Shown: positions 16,012 through 25,420, counted from the first letter of the stretch. The stretch: 64,000 nucleotides of DNA from Ruminococcus sp. OA3 (GCF_022440845.1 NZ_JAKNTO010000001.1:744001-808000); one strand, 5' to 3'. Notes: a model not told the origin generated them from the sequence alone. Program-made: numbers and translations.

Positions 16012-16782
16012 ATGATATTTGAGAGTCACGCGCATTATGATGATGAGGCATTTGATGCGGACAGAGAAGAACTGCTTGGTATGATGAGGGATCATGGGGT
16101 TGAATACATTGTTAACGCATCCGCAAGCGTACGGGGACTTTATGCAACCGTGAAGCTGATGGAACAGTATCCATTTATCTACGGGGCGGTGGGACTGCAC
16201 CCCGATGAAGTTGGGGACATGACGGATGAACTGATGGAAGAGATCCGTATGCTGTGCCGCCATGGGAAGACGGCTGCGGTTGGGGAAATCGGCCTTGACT
16301 ATTATTGGGATAAGGAAAAACATGAACTCCAGAAGAAGTGGTTTGAAGCCCAGATGGAGCTTGCAAGGGAAGAAAAGCTGCCGCTTATCGTGCACAGCAG
16401 GGAAGCCTCCGCAGATACGCTTGATATGGTCAAAGCGCTGCGCGGTGGAGAAATCGGGGGTGTTATCCACTGTTTTTCTTATTCAAAAGAAACTGCACGG
16501 GAATATCTGGATATGGGGCTTTATCTTGGCATTGGAGGCGTTATCACATTTAAAAATGCGAAAAAGCTGAAAGAAGTGGTGGAATATGCGCCGCTCTCGT
16601 CATTGCTTCTTGAGACGGACTGTCCGTATCTGGCACCTGTGCCGTATCGGGGAAAACGGAATCATTCGTTATATCTGACCTATGTCGCACAGGCGATTGC
16701 CCGGCTGAAGGGAATATCGTATGAAGAGGTGGTATCTGTCACCAGTGAAAATGCAAAACAACTTTTTACCAGGGTAAAATGA
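16012..16782 (+). CDS. tatD: TatD-family metal-dependent DNase
   Basis: 256-residue TIM-barrel metallohydrolase of the TatD/YabD family, with 3'-5' exonuclease activity in characterised members. Metal ligands are visible in the N-terminal HAHYDD, GEIGLDYYW, PLIVHSREA, VIHCFS and LLETDCPYL motifs. Start ATG 16012 has AGGAG 6 bp upstream and gives the usual MIF-x-HAHYDD beginning; an earlier ATG at 15994 overlaps the metG stop. It is cotranscribed with metG, an arrangement that is common in Firmicutes. Confidence 0.92.
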   Translation: MIFESHAHYDDEAFDADREELLGMMRDHGVEYIVNASASVRGLYATVKLMEQYPFIYGAVGLHPDEVGDMTDELMEEIRMLCRHGKTAAVGEIGLDYYWDKEKHELQKKWFEAQMELAREEKLPLIVHSREASADTLDMVKALRGGEIGGVIHCFSYSKETAREYLDMGLYLGIGGVITFKNAKKLKEVVEYAPLSSLLLETDCPYLAPVPYRGKRNHSLYLTYVAQAIARLKGISYEEVVSVTSENAKQLFTRVK

Positions 16783-16783
16783 G

Positions 16784-16829
16784 AAACCGGGAGAACATCG
16801 GAAACATAATACGGTGTCCTCCCGGTTTT
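16784..16829 (+). terminator. Terminator of metG-tatD
   Basis: AAACCGGGAG (16784-16793) pairs with CTCCCGGTTT (16819-16828), with extra pairing inside (ACATCGG/CGGTGT), ending in TTTT. Confidence 0.8.
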
Positions 16830-16871
16830 GTGTAATGGGTCATTTTAACAGACGCGAATGCCCCGATAACA

Positions 16872-16900
16872 TTGACAGTTTCTATACCGATTGGTATAAT
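16872..16900 (+). promoter_or_regulatory. Promoter of the tetR-type gene
   Basis: Consensus TTGACA (16872-16877), exact 17-bp spacer, consensus TATAAT (16895-16900). Confidence 0.85.
16883..16898. promoter_or_regulatory. Candidate TetR-family operator inside the promoter
   Basis: TATACC-GATT-GGTATA is a perfect inverted repeat filling the spacer and -10 of the promoter, as expected for an autorepressor. Confidence 0.65.
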
Positions 16901-16933
16901 TAAAGTCAGGGAAAATCCGAAAGGAAGTTGCTT

Positions 16934-17515
16934 ATGGATAATAGAGAAAATATTTTACAGTGTGCGCTCGGCCTTTTTTACATGAAGGGATATGATGCGG
17001 TGGGTGTTCAGGAGATTGTGGATGCTGCCGGTATAACGAAACCCACACTGTATTATTATTTTGGGAGTAAAAGGGGCCTGCTGGAAAATGTACTAAAGGT
17101 TTACTGTGAGGTGTTGAATAAAAATCTGGATGAGGCAGTTCAGGTTCAGGGCAAGATTCCGGACCTGTTGTTTCATGTGGCGAAGGCATATTTTGATTTT
17201 GCAGTGAGATACCGGAAGTGTTACCTGCTGATGCTGGCATTGTTTTATTCCGGCAGAGAAAATGAGGGATTTAAGACTGTCTATCCGTTGATACAGAACT
17301 ATTACAACAGAATTGTCTGTATTTTCGATGATGCGTCCGGACAGCTGGGCAATATGAACGGGCGCCAGCAGCAGTTTGCTGTCGGGTTCATAGGGATTAT
17401 GGATCACTATCTGATGATGCGTCAGCAGGAATTCGGCGAAGATGAGATGATGGAAATTACCGATGAACAGATAAGAAGCATCGTTCATCAGTTTATGTAT
17501 GGTATTTACTCTTAG
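16934..17515 (+). CDS. TetR/AcrR-family transcriptional regulator
   Basis: 193 residues. The N-terminal helix-turn-helix (VQEIVDAAGITKPTLYYYFGSKRGLL, ~25-50) is typical of TetR proteins, and the rest is an all-helical ligand-binding domain. ATG 16934 is 7 bp after AAGGAAG; a TTG at 16928 is also in frame but less likely. It is the first gene after a strong promoter carrying a palindrome, and two alpha-glucan enzymes follow 36 bp downstream. It probably represses itself and that set. The inducer is unknown. Confidence 0.9.
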   Translation: MDNRENILQCALGLFYMKGYDAVGVQEIVDAAGITKPTLYYYFGSKRGLLENVLKVYCEVLNKNLDEAVQVQGKIPDLLFHVAKAYFDFAVRYRKCYLLMLALFYSGRENEGFKTVYPLIQNYYNRIVCIFDDASGQLGNMNGRQQQFAVGFIGIMDHYLMMRQQEFGEDEMMEITDEQIRSIVHQFMYGIYS

Positions 17516-17551
17516 GGCAGAAAATAAAGAAGGAAAAAGGGGTAGCAGATT

Positions 17552-18925
17552 ATGGGAAAATGGTATGAAGAGGCAGTTTTCTATCACATGTATCCGATCG
17601 GTATGACGGGAGCGCCAAGGGAAAATACACAGGAAGGGGTGGAACACAGGTTCAGACAGCTGCATCCGTGGCTGGATCATGTAGATAACCTGGGCTGTAC
17701 AGCCATCTACATCGGACCGCTGTTCGAATCCACATCCCATGGATACGATACGAAGGATTATAAGCTGGTGGACCGGAGGCTCGGTGATAATGAAGATTTC
17801 AAGGCATTCGTTGAGGATGCCCACAGCCGGGGAATAAAAGTGGTGGTTGACGGGGTTTTTAACCATACGGGAAGAGAATTTTTCGCGTTTCAGGACATCC
17901 GGAAAAACAGGGAGAGTTCCCCGTACTGCAGCTGGTATAAAGGTATCTGGTTCGGAGGAGATAACCCTTATCATGATGGGTTTTCTTATGAGGCATGGAG
18001 AAACTGTTTCGAACTTGTGAATCTGAACCTTCAGGAAGAAGCCGTCCGTGAATATCTGCTGGAAGTGATCCGCTACTGGATCACGGAATTTGATATAGAC
18101 GGTATTCGTCTGGACTGTGCCGACTGCCTGGACTTTTATTTCATGGAGGAGATGAGGCGCCGGACTTCACAGTGGAAAGACGATTTCTGGCTGATGGGCG
18201 AAGTGATTCATGGGGATTATTCGCGTTACATTGGCGATGGAACAAATATGTTGCACAGTGTTACCAATTATGAGCTTCATAAGGGGCTGTATTCCGGACA
18301 TAACGATCACAATTATTTTGAAATCGCTCATACCATCCGGCGTGAATTTGACAGCAGCGGGGGAGTTTACAGAGGATTAAAGCTGTATTCTTTTGTTGAT
18401 AACCATGATGTGGATCGTATTGCGAGCAAACTGAATGTGTTCTCGCACTGCTTTGTGGTGTACACACTTCTTTATATGCTGCCCGGCATTCCATCCATAT
18501 ATTATGGATCAGAATGGGGCATTGACGGTCGTAAGGAAGGACCGAATGATGATTACCTGCGGCCGGCTGTCAATCTCCAGGAGGTTCTGGATGATAACCC
18601 ACACCCGGATCTGATGGAATGGATCATAAAGCTTGGGGAAGTCAGGAGCACCCATCCTGTTTCCATATATGGAGAATACAGGGAAATATTTCTGACAAAC
18701 AGGCAGTATGCGTTTGCAAGAACCTCAGAGGAAGAAGCGGTTGTTATCGCGGTGAACAACGACGAAGTTCCCGCAGAGATACAGGTGCCGGTACCACTGC
18801 CGGAAAAAACATATATCAATGCCGTTTCCGGTGAGATCTGTCCGGTGGAGGAGGGCCGCCTGGCTGTCCAGCTGGAAGAAAGCGGATCGGTTATTTTATA
18901 TACATCCGCCAAGGAAGGAGAATAG
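17552..18925 (+). CDS. GH13-family alpha-glucan hydrolase (intracellular alpha-amylase-like)
   Basis: 457 residues, (beta/alpha)8 glycoside hydrolase family 13. Conserved regions are visible: DGVFNHTG (region I), DGIRLDCAD with the nucleophile Asp (region II), GEVIHGDY with the acid/base Glu (region III) and FVDNHDVDRI with the transition-state Asp (region IV). A short C-terminal beta domain follows. There is no signal peptide, so it acts on internal maltodextrin or glycogen. It directly precedes glgB with a 2-bp gap, which supports a role in glycogen turnover. The subfamily (amylase, maltodextrinase) is not decided. Confidence 0.9.
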   Translation: MGKWYEEAVFYHMYPIGMTGAPRENTQEGVEHRFRQLHPWLDHVDNLGCTAIYIGPLFESTSHGYDTKDYKLVDRRLGDNEDFKAFVEDAHSRGIKVVVDGVFNHTGREFFAFQDIRKNRESSPYCSWYKGIWFGGDNPYHDGFSYEAWRNCFELVNLNLQEEAVREYLLEVIRYWITEFDIDGIRLDCADCLDFYFMEEMRRRTSQWKDDFWLMGEVIHGDYSRYIGDGTNMLHSVTNYELHKGLYSGHNDHNYFEIAHTIRREFDSSGGVYRGLKLYSFVDNHDVDRIASKLNVFSHCFVVYTLLYMLPGIPSIYYGSEWGIDGRKEGPNDDYLRPAVNLQEVLDDNPHPDLMEWIIKLGEVRSTHPVSIYGEYREIFLTNRQYAFARTSEEEAVVIAVNNDEVPAEIQVPVPLPEKTYINAVSGEICPVEEGRLAVQLEESGSVILYTSAKEGE

Positions 18926-18927
18926 GT

Positions 18928-20829
18928 ATGGAAAAGACGTATTTTGGGGAATTGGATCAGTATTTATTTGGCCAGGGAACGCATTATGAGATTTATAAAA
19001 AGCTGGGTGCGCACCCAATGACATTTGACGGTCAGAAAGGCGTTTACTTTGCCGTGTGGGCGCCAAAGGCTAAAGCTGTTTCTGTGATCGGAGAATTCAA
19101 TGATTGGGTGGAAGAGGCTAATCCGATGATAAAAGCAGGTGACATCGGTGTGTTTGAGTGTTTTATTCCGGAAGCAAAAGTCGGTGATCTGTATAAGTTT
19201 TATATCACTTCTAAGAATGGGAAAGGTCTGTACAAAGCAGATCCGTTTGCTAACTGGGCTGAAAAGCGTCCGGGTACGGCATCCAGGATTGCGGATGTTT
19301 CAAATCTTAAATGGGGTGACAGTGCATGGATGAAAAAACGTGCGGAGAGTGAACCAAGAGATGAAGCTATGTCGATCTATGAGGTACATCCGGGCAGCTG
19401 GATGAAACATCCGGTCGCAGATGAAAATGAAGATGGATTTTACGACTATAAACAGTTTGCGCACGCGCTGACAGATTATGTGAAACAGATGGGGTATACA
19501 CATGTGGAGCTGATGGGGATCGCTGAGTATCCATTTGACGGTTCCTGGGGATATCAGGTGACAGGCTATTATGCTCCGACTTCGCGTTACGGATCGCCGG
19601 CAGAATTTCAATATTTAATTAATTATCTTCATAAAAATAAAATTGGTGTTATTCTGGACTGGGTGCCGGCACATTTTCCAAGGGATGCGCACGGTCTTGC
19701 CGATTTTGACGGTACGGCGGTTTATGAATATGCAGATCCGAGAAAGGGTGAGCATCCGGACTGGGGGACAAAGATCTTTGATTATGGAAAAAATGAGGTC
19801 AAAAACTTCCTGATCGGCAGTGCATTGTTCTGGATTGAATACTTCCATATAGACGGACTGCGCGTGGATGCGGTGGCTTCCATGCTGTATCTGGATTACG
19901 GAAAGGATTACGGGCAGTGGGTGCCTAATAAGTATGGCGGGAATGAAAATCTTGAGGCTATCGAATTCTTTAAACATCTTAATACCGTAATCCTGGGACG
20001 CAATAAGGGGGCGGTGATGATCGCGGAGGAATCGACCGCGTGGCCGAAAGTGACCGGTCCGGTTGAGGAAGATGGTTTGAACTTCAGCCTGAAATGGAAC
20101 ATGGGATGGATGCATGATTTTCTGGAATATATGAAGCTGGATCCGTATTTTCGAAAATACAACCATACCAGGATGACTTTTTCCATGACATATGCCTACA
20201 GCGAGAACTATGTACTGGTGCTTTCACATGATGAGGTGGTTCATTTAAAATGCTCCATGATCAATAAGATGCCGGGACTTCTGGAGAGCAAGTTTGAGAA
20301 TCTGAAGGTAGGATATTCCTTCATGTTCGGGCATCCCGGCAAGAAACTGCTGTTCATGGGTCAGGAATTCGGCCAGCTTCGTGAGTGGAGTGAGGAACGG
20401 GAGCTCGACTGGTATCTTCTGCGGGAGGATAAGCATAAAAAACTGCAGGCATTTGTGGCGGAGCTTTTAAACCTGTATAAGAAATATCCGGCAATGTATG
20501 CGATGGATAGAAATCCGGAGGGCTTTGAGTGGATCAATGCTGATGACGGGGACCGGAGCATCTTTAGTTTTGTCAGACATTCTCCTACGGGAAGGAATAA
20601 TCTGCTGTTTGTCTGCAATTTTACGCCGATTGAACGCAGGGATTACCGCGTGGGTGTACCGAAAAAGAAAAAGTACCGTCTGATCTTAAACAGCGCTGAT
20701 CCGAAATTCGGAGGCGAAACCGTGATTCGTAAAGTGGAGTACACTGCACAGGCAAAACCGTGTGACAGAAGACCGTATTCTTTTGAGTATAAACTTCCTC
20801 CATATGGAGTAGCGGTTTTTCTGTTTTAA
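18928..20829 (+). CDS. glgB: 1,4-alpha-glucan branching enzyme
   Basis: 633-residue GH13 branching enzyme that makes the alpha-1,6 branches of glycogen. It has an N-terminal CBM48 domain (~20-120), then the catalytic barrel with HPFDGSWGYQ-like EYPFDGSWGYQVTGYYAPTS, DGLRVDAVASMLYLDY (nucleophile Asp), MIAEESTAWP (acid/base Glu) and LSHDEVVH (region IV), which is diagnostic for GlgB. AAGGAGAATAG lies before ATG 18928. None of glgA, glgC, glgD or glgP is in the window, so this pair is separate from any main glycogen operon. Confidence 0.95.
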   Translation: MEKTYFGELDQYLFGQGTHYEIYKKLGAHPMTFDGQKGVYFAVWAPKAKAVSVIGEFNDWVEEANPMIKAGDIGVFECFIPEAKVGDLYKFYITSKNGKGLYKADPFANWAEKRPGTASRIADVSNLKWGDSAWMKKRAESEPRDEAMSIYEVHPGSWMKHPVADENEDGFYDYKQFAHALTDYVKQMGYTHVELMGIAEYPFDGSWGYQVTGYYAPTSRYGSPAEFQYLINYLHKNKIGVILDWVPAHFPRDAHGLADFDGTAVYEYADPRKGEHPDWGTKIFDYGKNEVKNFLIGSALFWIEYFHIDGLRVDAVASMLYLDYGKDYGQWVPNKYGGNENLEAIEFFKHLNTVILGRNKGAVMIAEESTAWPKVTGPVEEDGLNFSLKWNMGWMHDFLEYMKLDPYFRKYNHTRMTFSMTYAYSENYVLVLSHDEVVHLKCSMINKMPGLLESKFENLKVGYSFMFGHPGKKLLFMGQEFGQLREWSEERELDWYLLREDKHKKLQAFVAELLNLYKKYPAMYAMDRNPEGFEWINADDGDRSIFSFVRHSPTGRNNLLFVCNFTPIERRDYRVGVPKKKKYRLILNSADPKFGGETVIRKVEYTAQAKPCDRRPYSFEYKLPPYGVAVFLF

Positions 20830-20867
20830 TTGTTTTGCAAGGGATGCAGCAGGCAGGAGAGTGTCTT

Positions 20868-21716
20868 ATGAGAAAGAATTCATTTAAAGCTGCCCTGGTC
20901 CAGATGGATTCCGGGGCGGATGAACGGAGGAATATGTGGCGTGCTGAAGCGCTGCTGGATAAAGCAGCCACAGCAGGTGCTTCTCTTGTGGTATTTCCTG
21001 AGACAGTCGACTATATCGGAACAGAGATGAGGGAGCACGCAAAGACGGTTCCCGGACAGTGGGATCAGTTCTTTTCCTCGAAATCCAAAGATTACGGTAT
21101 CTATATTCACGGGGGAAGCATCACGCAGGGAAATGATCGCGGGAATCCGTATAATACAAGCCTGATATTTGGACCCGACGGATCCTGTATCTGTGATTAT
21201 AAGAAATTACATATGTTTGATGTTGAGGTGGCAGGCGGGCCGGCGTATCGGGAGTCGGACGGTATAGAGCCGGGAAACGAAATTGTGCTGGCGGATACTG
21301 CACTTGCATGCTTTGGGCTGTCGATCTGCTATGATGTACGGTTTCCGGAGCTGTACCGGATCATGGCGGGAAATGGAGCAGAAGTAATGATCGTGGCTGC
21401 AAATTTTACGAGGGCGACCGGACAAAAACACTGGAAAACGCTGCTGCGTGCGCGTGCGATTGAAAACACCTGCTATGTGCTGGCGTGTTGTCAGTGCGGA
21501 GATAAACCTTCGTTTACGGCACACGGTCATTCTATGATCATTAGTCCCATGGGTGAGGTCCTGGCAGAAGGCGGGGATGAAGAAACCCTGGTTATGGCTT
21601 GGATCGCCCCGGATGAGGTTGCGAATGCAAGACAGCAGATACCGTCGCTTGGCAACGTAAGGGGAGATGTATATCAGCTGACCAGCAGAAACCTACGAAT
21701 CTATTCGGAAATATGA
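20868..21716 (+). CDS. Carbon-nitrogen hydrolase (nitrilase superfamily, Nit-like omega-amidase)
   Basis: 282 residues with the Glu-Lys-Cys catalytic triad of the nitrilase superfamily: VVFPET, DYKKLHMFDV and SICYDVRFPELYR. The last motif, with YD-x-RFPEL, matches the Nit1/Nit2 branch whose members hydrolyse deaminated glutathione, 2-oxoglutaramate or similar amides; the precise substrate is inferred. ATG 20868 follows CAGGAGAG, and a nearer in-frame ATG at 20835 has no site. It is 38 bp after glgB and probably cotranscribed, without an evident metabolic link. Confidence 0.88.
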   Translation: MRKNSFKAALVQMDSGADERRNMWRAEALLDKAATAGASLVVFPETVDYIGTEMREHAKTVPGQWDQFFSSKSKDYGIYIHGGSITQGNDRGNPYNTSLIFGPDGSCICDYKKLHMFDVEVAGGPAYRESDGIEPGNEIVLADTALACFGLSICYDVRFPELYRIMAGNGAEVMIVAANFTRATGQKHWKTLLRARAIENTCYVLACCQCGDKPSFTAHGHSMIISPMGEVLAEGGDEETLVMAWIAPDEVANARQQIPSLGNVRGDVYQLTSRNLRIYSEI

Positions 21717-21782
21717 CAGTATGATATGTGTTTTCAGGGGACGGGTGAAGCACAGACCGTAATCAGGAGATGATGTAAAAGC

Positions 21783-21812
21783 AGAGGGAGACCGGTTAAC
21801 CGGTCTCCCTCT
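21783..21812 (-). terminator. Perfect 30-bp palindrome between convergent genes, terminator
   Basis: AGAGGGAGACCGGTT is followed immediately by its exact complement. On the minus strand GCTTTTTAC follows the stem, so it ends the gene at 21822; it may also act on the plus strand. Confidence 0.75.
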
Positions 21813-21821
21813 GAAGTATCT

Positions 21822-23039
21822 TTACAGGGATATGGAAGAGACTTTGAGCCAGTGAAATGCATAACCAGCCTGATTGTGTCTGATCTTATCCCTCAGAAAT
21901 TCCTCAAACGGGATGACGGAAGGAAGCTCATAAGGGGTGTTTTCATCGGCTCCGGGGGCACCGTAGATACGCACTGCTCTGGTCGCGGCCAGTAATTGAT
22001 CAATCGCTGTTTTTGGTGAAAGGTTGTTGAAGAAGAAAAACAGCGGTGTGGGGCCGTTTTTGCCCTTCAGGACAAAATTTTTGATGATCTCTACGGTCTC
22101 CTTGATGGCGCCGAATTCCACCTGTTTAGCGGAAATTCCCGCCATCAGGGGAACCAGATGGTCCGTGGCCACCTGCCGGGCATATTCCGGCGTCAGCTCA
22201 GTCAGATCCGGGTCAATGCAGAAAAACATATCGTTGGACCAGATAATAAATTCCTCGTATTCCTTCCGCTCTTCGCCGGACAGCTGGGCCGTTCCGAAAA
22301 AGGCGGTGTCCTGCATGGATATGCCGGGCATATTCAGCCGTTCCATCAGGCGCTCCAGTGAGGGCTTGATGAATTTGCGTACGATTTCCGGGGTGACTAC
22401 AGGAATTGAGGCGAAAGCGTCTGCCAGAGATACCTGATGAAAACCGGGGAGAACTTTAGCCAGCGCATGGAACATGGGAACATGAAAATCATCTACAATC
22501 TTATTCAGAAATTCTGTTACAAATTCAGGGTCCTCTACGGTATCCATAATCAGGTTGTCAACTCCGTACAGATTACCGGCTAAAGTCCAGGGAGCGGAAA
22601 ACATGGGGAAGGTGTCCGTACCGGTATATTTCTTATAGGCTTCACAGTAGCGGAGCAGATAAGGAAACCGCCCGGTATCTAATCCGCGGAATTTGATCTT
22701 ATTCAGATCTGCGGGGGTCTGGATGAAGTATTCGCTTCGGTCAATATCGGAACAGTGGTCAGGGTAAAAACGGAGCCTGGCACCCATAGCTTCCGCCTCA
22801 AAATTGTAGATATCCAGGTTGGCAATGATGGTGTCCAGATTCAGATATTCCTGAACCAGCAGTGTACACTCCGCCATAGCCTCAGGGTCGTCCCGTAAAA
22901 GATAGTCATACGGAACCTGACACAGTTCCGGAATCAGCTCAGTCACAAGCGCCATCAGCGGGACCTCTGCATTGGGCCAGTTGGCCAGATTTTCAAAGGT
23001 TGCTGCGGAGTAGCTTAAAAAATTTCTCTCGTCTGTCAT
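21822..23039 (-). CDS. UroD-superfamily protein, divergent member C
   Basis: 405-residue protein with uroporphyrinogen decarboxylase-fold features (FPMFSAPWTLAGNLYGVDNLIMDTVEDPEFVTEFLNKI and the later LVPLMAGISAKQVEFG). It is not closely related to the two paralogues at 3598 and 6009 and lacks their GCCEP motif. No methyltransferase-type zinc motif is obvious. Members of this branch are often found with corrinoid methyltransferases, but none is here. A LysR gene lies upstream on the same strand, 130 bp away, and may control it. The function is unknown. Confidence 0.7.
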   Translation of the reverse strand: MTDERNFLSYSAATFENLANWPNAEVPLMALVTELIPELCQVPYDYLLRDDPEAMAECTLLVQEYLNLDTIIANLDIYNFEAEAMGARLRFYPDHCSDIDRSEYFIQTPADLNKIKFRGLDTGRFPYLLRYCEAYKKYTGTDTFPMFSAPWTLAGNLYGVDNLIMDTVEDPEFVTEFLNKIVDDFHVPMFHALAKVLPGFHQVSLADAFASIPVVTPEIVRKFIKPSLERLMERLNMPGISMQDTAFFGTAQLSGEERKEYEEFIIWSNDMFFCIDPDLTELTPEYARQVATDHLVPLMAGISAKQVEFGAIKETVEIIKNFVLKGKNGPTPLFFFFNNLSPKTAIDQLLAATRAVRIYGAPGADENTPYELPSVIPFEEFLRDKIRHNQAGYAFHWLKVSSISL

Positions 23040-23169
23040 GTTGATTACCTCCCAAGTATGTCACTGATTTAATAACTGTTTTTATTGTAACGGTGGAAGG
23101 AGTTGCCGTAAAACGAAAGGTAAGCAATACACGATTCCAAAATGGCACAGTGAGAGTATAGCGGACGGA

Positions 23170-24084
23170 TCAGCTGGCGATCAGGCTGATGATCTGTTCC
23201 ATGACCGGAGTCAAAGTTCCTTTTTTCCACGCCACGATCAGCCCGGACTGGGCCTCCCCCTGAAGTTCCAGCTTGCGAATATCCTCGGTTTCCCAGTCTG
23301 CACAGAGCAGGCTGGGGGCTACGTAGATACCTTTTCCCATGGAAAGGTTATAGCGGGCGGAGTCTGTGCTGCCGCAAAGGGTGGAGAGAAGAGGTGAGAA
23401 CCCATATGCGTTACAGAGTGTTTCCAGATATTCATAATAGTGAGGGTAGCTCGCAGGGGAGAGCGTGATAAACGGGTAGGGCCGGCACGCTGCAAGGGAT
23501 GTCAGCGGCTTATCGAACAGCGGATGCCCGCGGGGAATAAATACTGCGTCAGGCGAGTCAAAAATTTTTTTCCAGCTGCTGATCCGGGCATCCAGATACG
23601 GGACCTCACCGGACCACGTAATGATCAGATCTACCTGCCCATCCTCCAGCGCCTGAGGCAGATGGTGCATATCTCTTCGCTCCCACTGAATATTTTTCAT
23701 GATACTGTCAGACAGATTGTCTTCCAGCTTCATGGTGATATAATCTGCACAGAATCTGGTGGTTTCCAGTATTCCGATCCGGAGACGGGCAGACAGCTGT
23801 TCCTGGATATCAAAGGCTCTGGTAACAGCTTCTACCAGTGTCTGACAGATGGATTCCCAGCCCTTTTCCAGCTCCCTTCCCGCCGGGGTGAGTTCCAGAC
23901 GGTGGTATTTTCGAACAAAAAGCGGAATCCCCAGAAGATCCTCCAGATTTTTAATAGTCTTGCTGATCATGGAAGGGGTAAAATTATATTCCTCTGCAAC
24001 ACGGGAGAAGTTCAGATACCTGCAGCATTTCAGAAATATCTGAATCTGCTGGAGGGAAATGTTCATGATGTTCCGGTACTTCAC
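23170..24084 (-). CDS. LysR-family transcriptional regulator
   Basis: 304 residues. The N-terminal winged HTH (LQQIQIFLKCCRYLNFSRVAEEYNFTPSMISKTIKNLEDLLGIPLFVR) is classic LysR, followed by a periplasmic-binding-protein-like effector domain. The GTG start at 24084 is chosen because GGAGG sits 9 bp upstream on the minus strand; ATG 24066 is an alternative lacking a clear site. It stands ahead of the UroD-like gene in the same direction, so it may activate it. Target and ligand are inferred from position only. Confidence 0.88.
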   Translation of the reverse strand: MKYRNIMNISLQQIQIFLKCCRYLNFSRVAEEYNFTPSMISKTIKNLEDLLGIPLFVRKYHRLELTPAGRELEKGWESICQTLVEAVTRAFDIQEQLSARLRIGILETTRFCADYITMKLEDNLSDSIMKNIQWERRDMHHLPQALEDGQVDLIITWSGEVPYLDARISSWKKIFDSPDAVFIPRGHPLFDKPLTSLAACRPYPFITLSPASYPHYYEYLETLCNAYGFSPLLSTLCGSTDSARYNLSMGKGIYVAPSLLCADWETEDIRKLELQGEAQSGLIVAWKKGTLTPVMEQIISLIAS

Positions 24085-24385
24085 AGCGGCAGTCCTCCTT
24101 GTTTGATGTTGTAATCAGTATAGCATAAAGATGATAAAGTTTGGAATTATAACAGGTGTCAAATACTTGGGTTTTAGTCAGTGTTGCTTATTTTTGCATG
24201 CTGTGATAGAATAAGTATACTTAAATTATGACCGATGTGATTGTCGGTATCAATGGCCATTCGGCCAAGTATTCCAGTTGATTAAAATTAAAGAACATCA
24301 AATGCATGTGGGGATTGCCAATGCAGCGGCGTATCTGATATAATTATGCAAAGTAATAATGTGCATTTGAAGAAATGGAGTGTGC
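24085..24385. other. Gene-free AT-rich intergenic region between lysR-type and rpn-type genes
   Basis: About 300 bp that must carry the divergent promoters of both flanking genes. No ORF, terminator or riboswitch is recognised. A GGCCATTCGGCC near 24257-24268 can form a small hairpin. Confidence 0.4.
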
Positions 24386-25333
24386 GTGCGAAAAAAAGAT
24401 GTGTTGACAAAAGAATATTTAAGTGACAGAAGCCGATTTGCGGATTTACTGAATGTATTTTACTTTGGGGGACAACCAGTTATCTGTCAGGAGGATGTAC
24501 GGGAGATGGACAGCGAATCAAATACTATCAGGAGACATGCAGATGATCTGTTAACGTCTTCCGGGTTCCGTGATATTCTGCGAAAGGTGGCATTTGGAAC
24601 GCAGTTTGCCGTTGTGGGACTTGAGGAACAAAGCGAGGTTCATTACGCGATGCCTGTGCGGATACTGGAATATGATGCTGCAGAGTATGGACGTCAGATT
24701 CGGGAGAAGAGGAAGCGGCACAGGGTAAAAAAAGATCTTGGCGGGGCAGCATTTATCTCTGGAATATCCCGTGATGACCGGCTGCTGCCGACTATGACAC
24801 TGGTACTTTATTTCGGCGGGGAGTGGGACGGAGCGCGAAGCCTGCACGAGATGCTTGATTTTACAGGGCTGTCTGATCAGTTTAAAATTGCGGTAGCAGA
24901 TTACCCGCTACATGTCCTGGAAGTGTTGAAGTACCCGAATACAGAGCAATTCCAGACGGATTTGAGGCTGGTCTTCGGATTCCTGCAAAATGCAAAAAAG
25001 CGGGAAGGGCTGAAAGAATTCATAGAAAAACACAGCGAAGAGTTCGCTGACCTCAGGGAGGACGCCTATGATGTGATCAGCGTTATGACAAACGCAAAGG
25101 AATTGACAGAACAAAAGATGGTATATAAAAATGAGAATGGAGGAATTAATATGTGTCAGGCTATTAAGGAAATGATCGAGGAAGGGAGACAAGAAGGAAG
25201 ACAGGAGGAAAGACGTATAACAGCAAATAATCTGTTTGCAAAGGGTTTTTCAGCTGAGGAGGCAGCGTCCATAATAGAAGAAAATATAGAAACGGTCACA
25301 GTGTGGTATAAAGAATTTGCCAGAAAGATATAA
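24386..25333 (+). CDS. Rpn-family PD-(D/E)XK nuclease / putative transposase
   Basis: 315 residues of the recombination-promoting nuclease (RpnA-like) family, often annotated as transposase. The beginning RKKDVLTKEYLSDRSRFADLLNVFYF is the family hallmark. The nuclease core lies at ~65-150 (EEQSEVHYAMPVRILEYDAAEY, then LVLYFGGEWDGA), and the C-terminus carries the Glu/Arg-rich coiled segment (EMIEEGRQEGRQEERR) seen in many members. GTG 24386 is preferred as 5 bp after AATGGAG; GTG 24380 is an alternative. Characterised relatives nick DNA and stimulate RecA-independent recombination. No terminal inverted repeats are seen around it, so it is not a complete insertion sequence. Confidence 0.82.
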   Translation: MRKKDVLTKEYLSDRSRFADLLNVFYFGGQPVICQEDVREMDSESNTIRRHADDLLTSSGFRDILRKVAFGTQFAVVGLEEQSEVHYAMPVRILEYDAAEYGRQIREKRKRHRVKKDLGGAAFISGISRDDRLLPTMTLVLYFGGEWDGARSLHEMLDFTGLSDQFKIAVADYPLHVLEVLKYPNTEQFQTDLRLVFGFLQNAKKREGLKEFIEKHSEEFADLREDAYDVISVMTNAKELTEQKMVYKNENGGINMCQAIKEMIEEGRQEGRQEERRITANNLFAKGFSAEEAASIIEENIETVTVWYKEFARKI

Positions 25334-25372
25334 TGCAGAGTCGGATCATAGTAAAAAAACAGAAAATATTTC

Positions 25373-25401
25373 TTGACATTCACAAAATTCTGTACTAGAG
25401 T
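25373..25401 (+). promoter_or_regulatory. Promoter of the tryptophan T-box transcript
   Basis: TTGACA (25373-25378), 17-bp spacer, TAGAGT (25396-25401), about 20 bp before the T-box Stem I. Confidence 0.7.
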
Positions 25402-25420
25402 GTATACATAAATTATAAAA

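Noticed and set aside
24386-25333. Complete insertion sequence
   Set aside because: The Rpn-like gene has no terminal inverted repeats or target-site duplication that can be seen at its borders.
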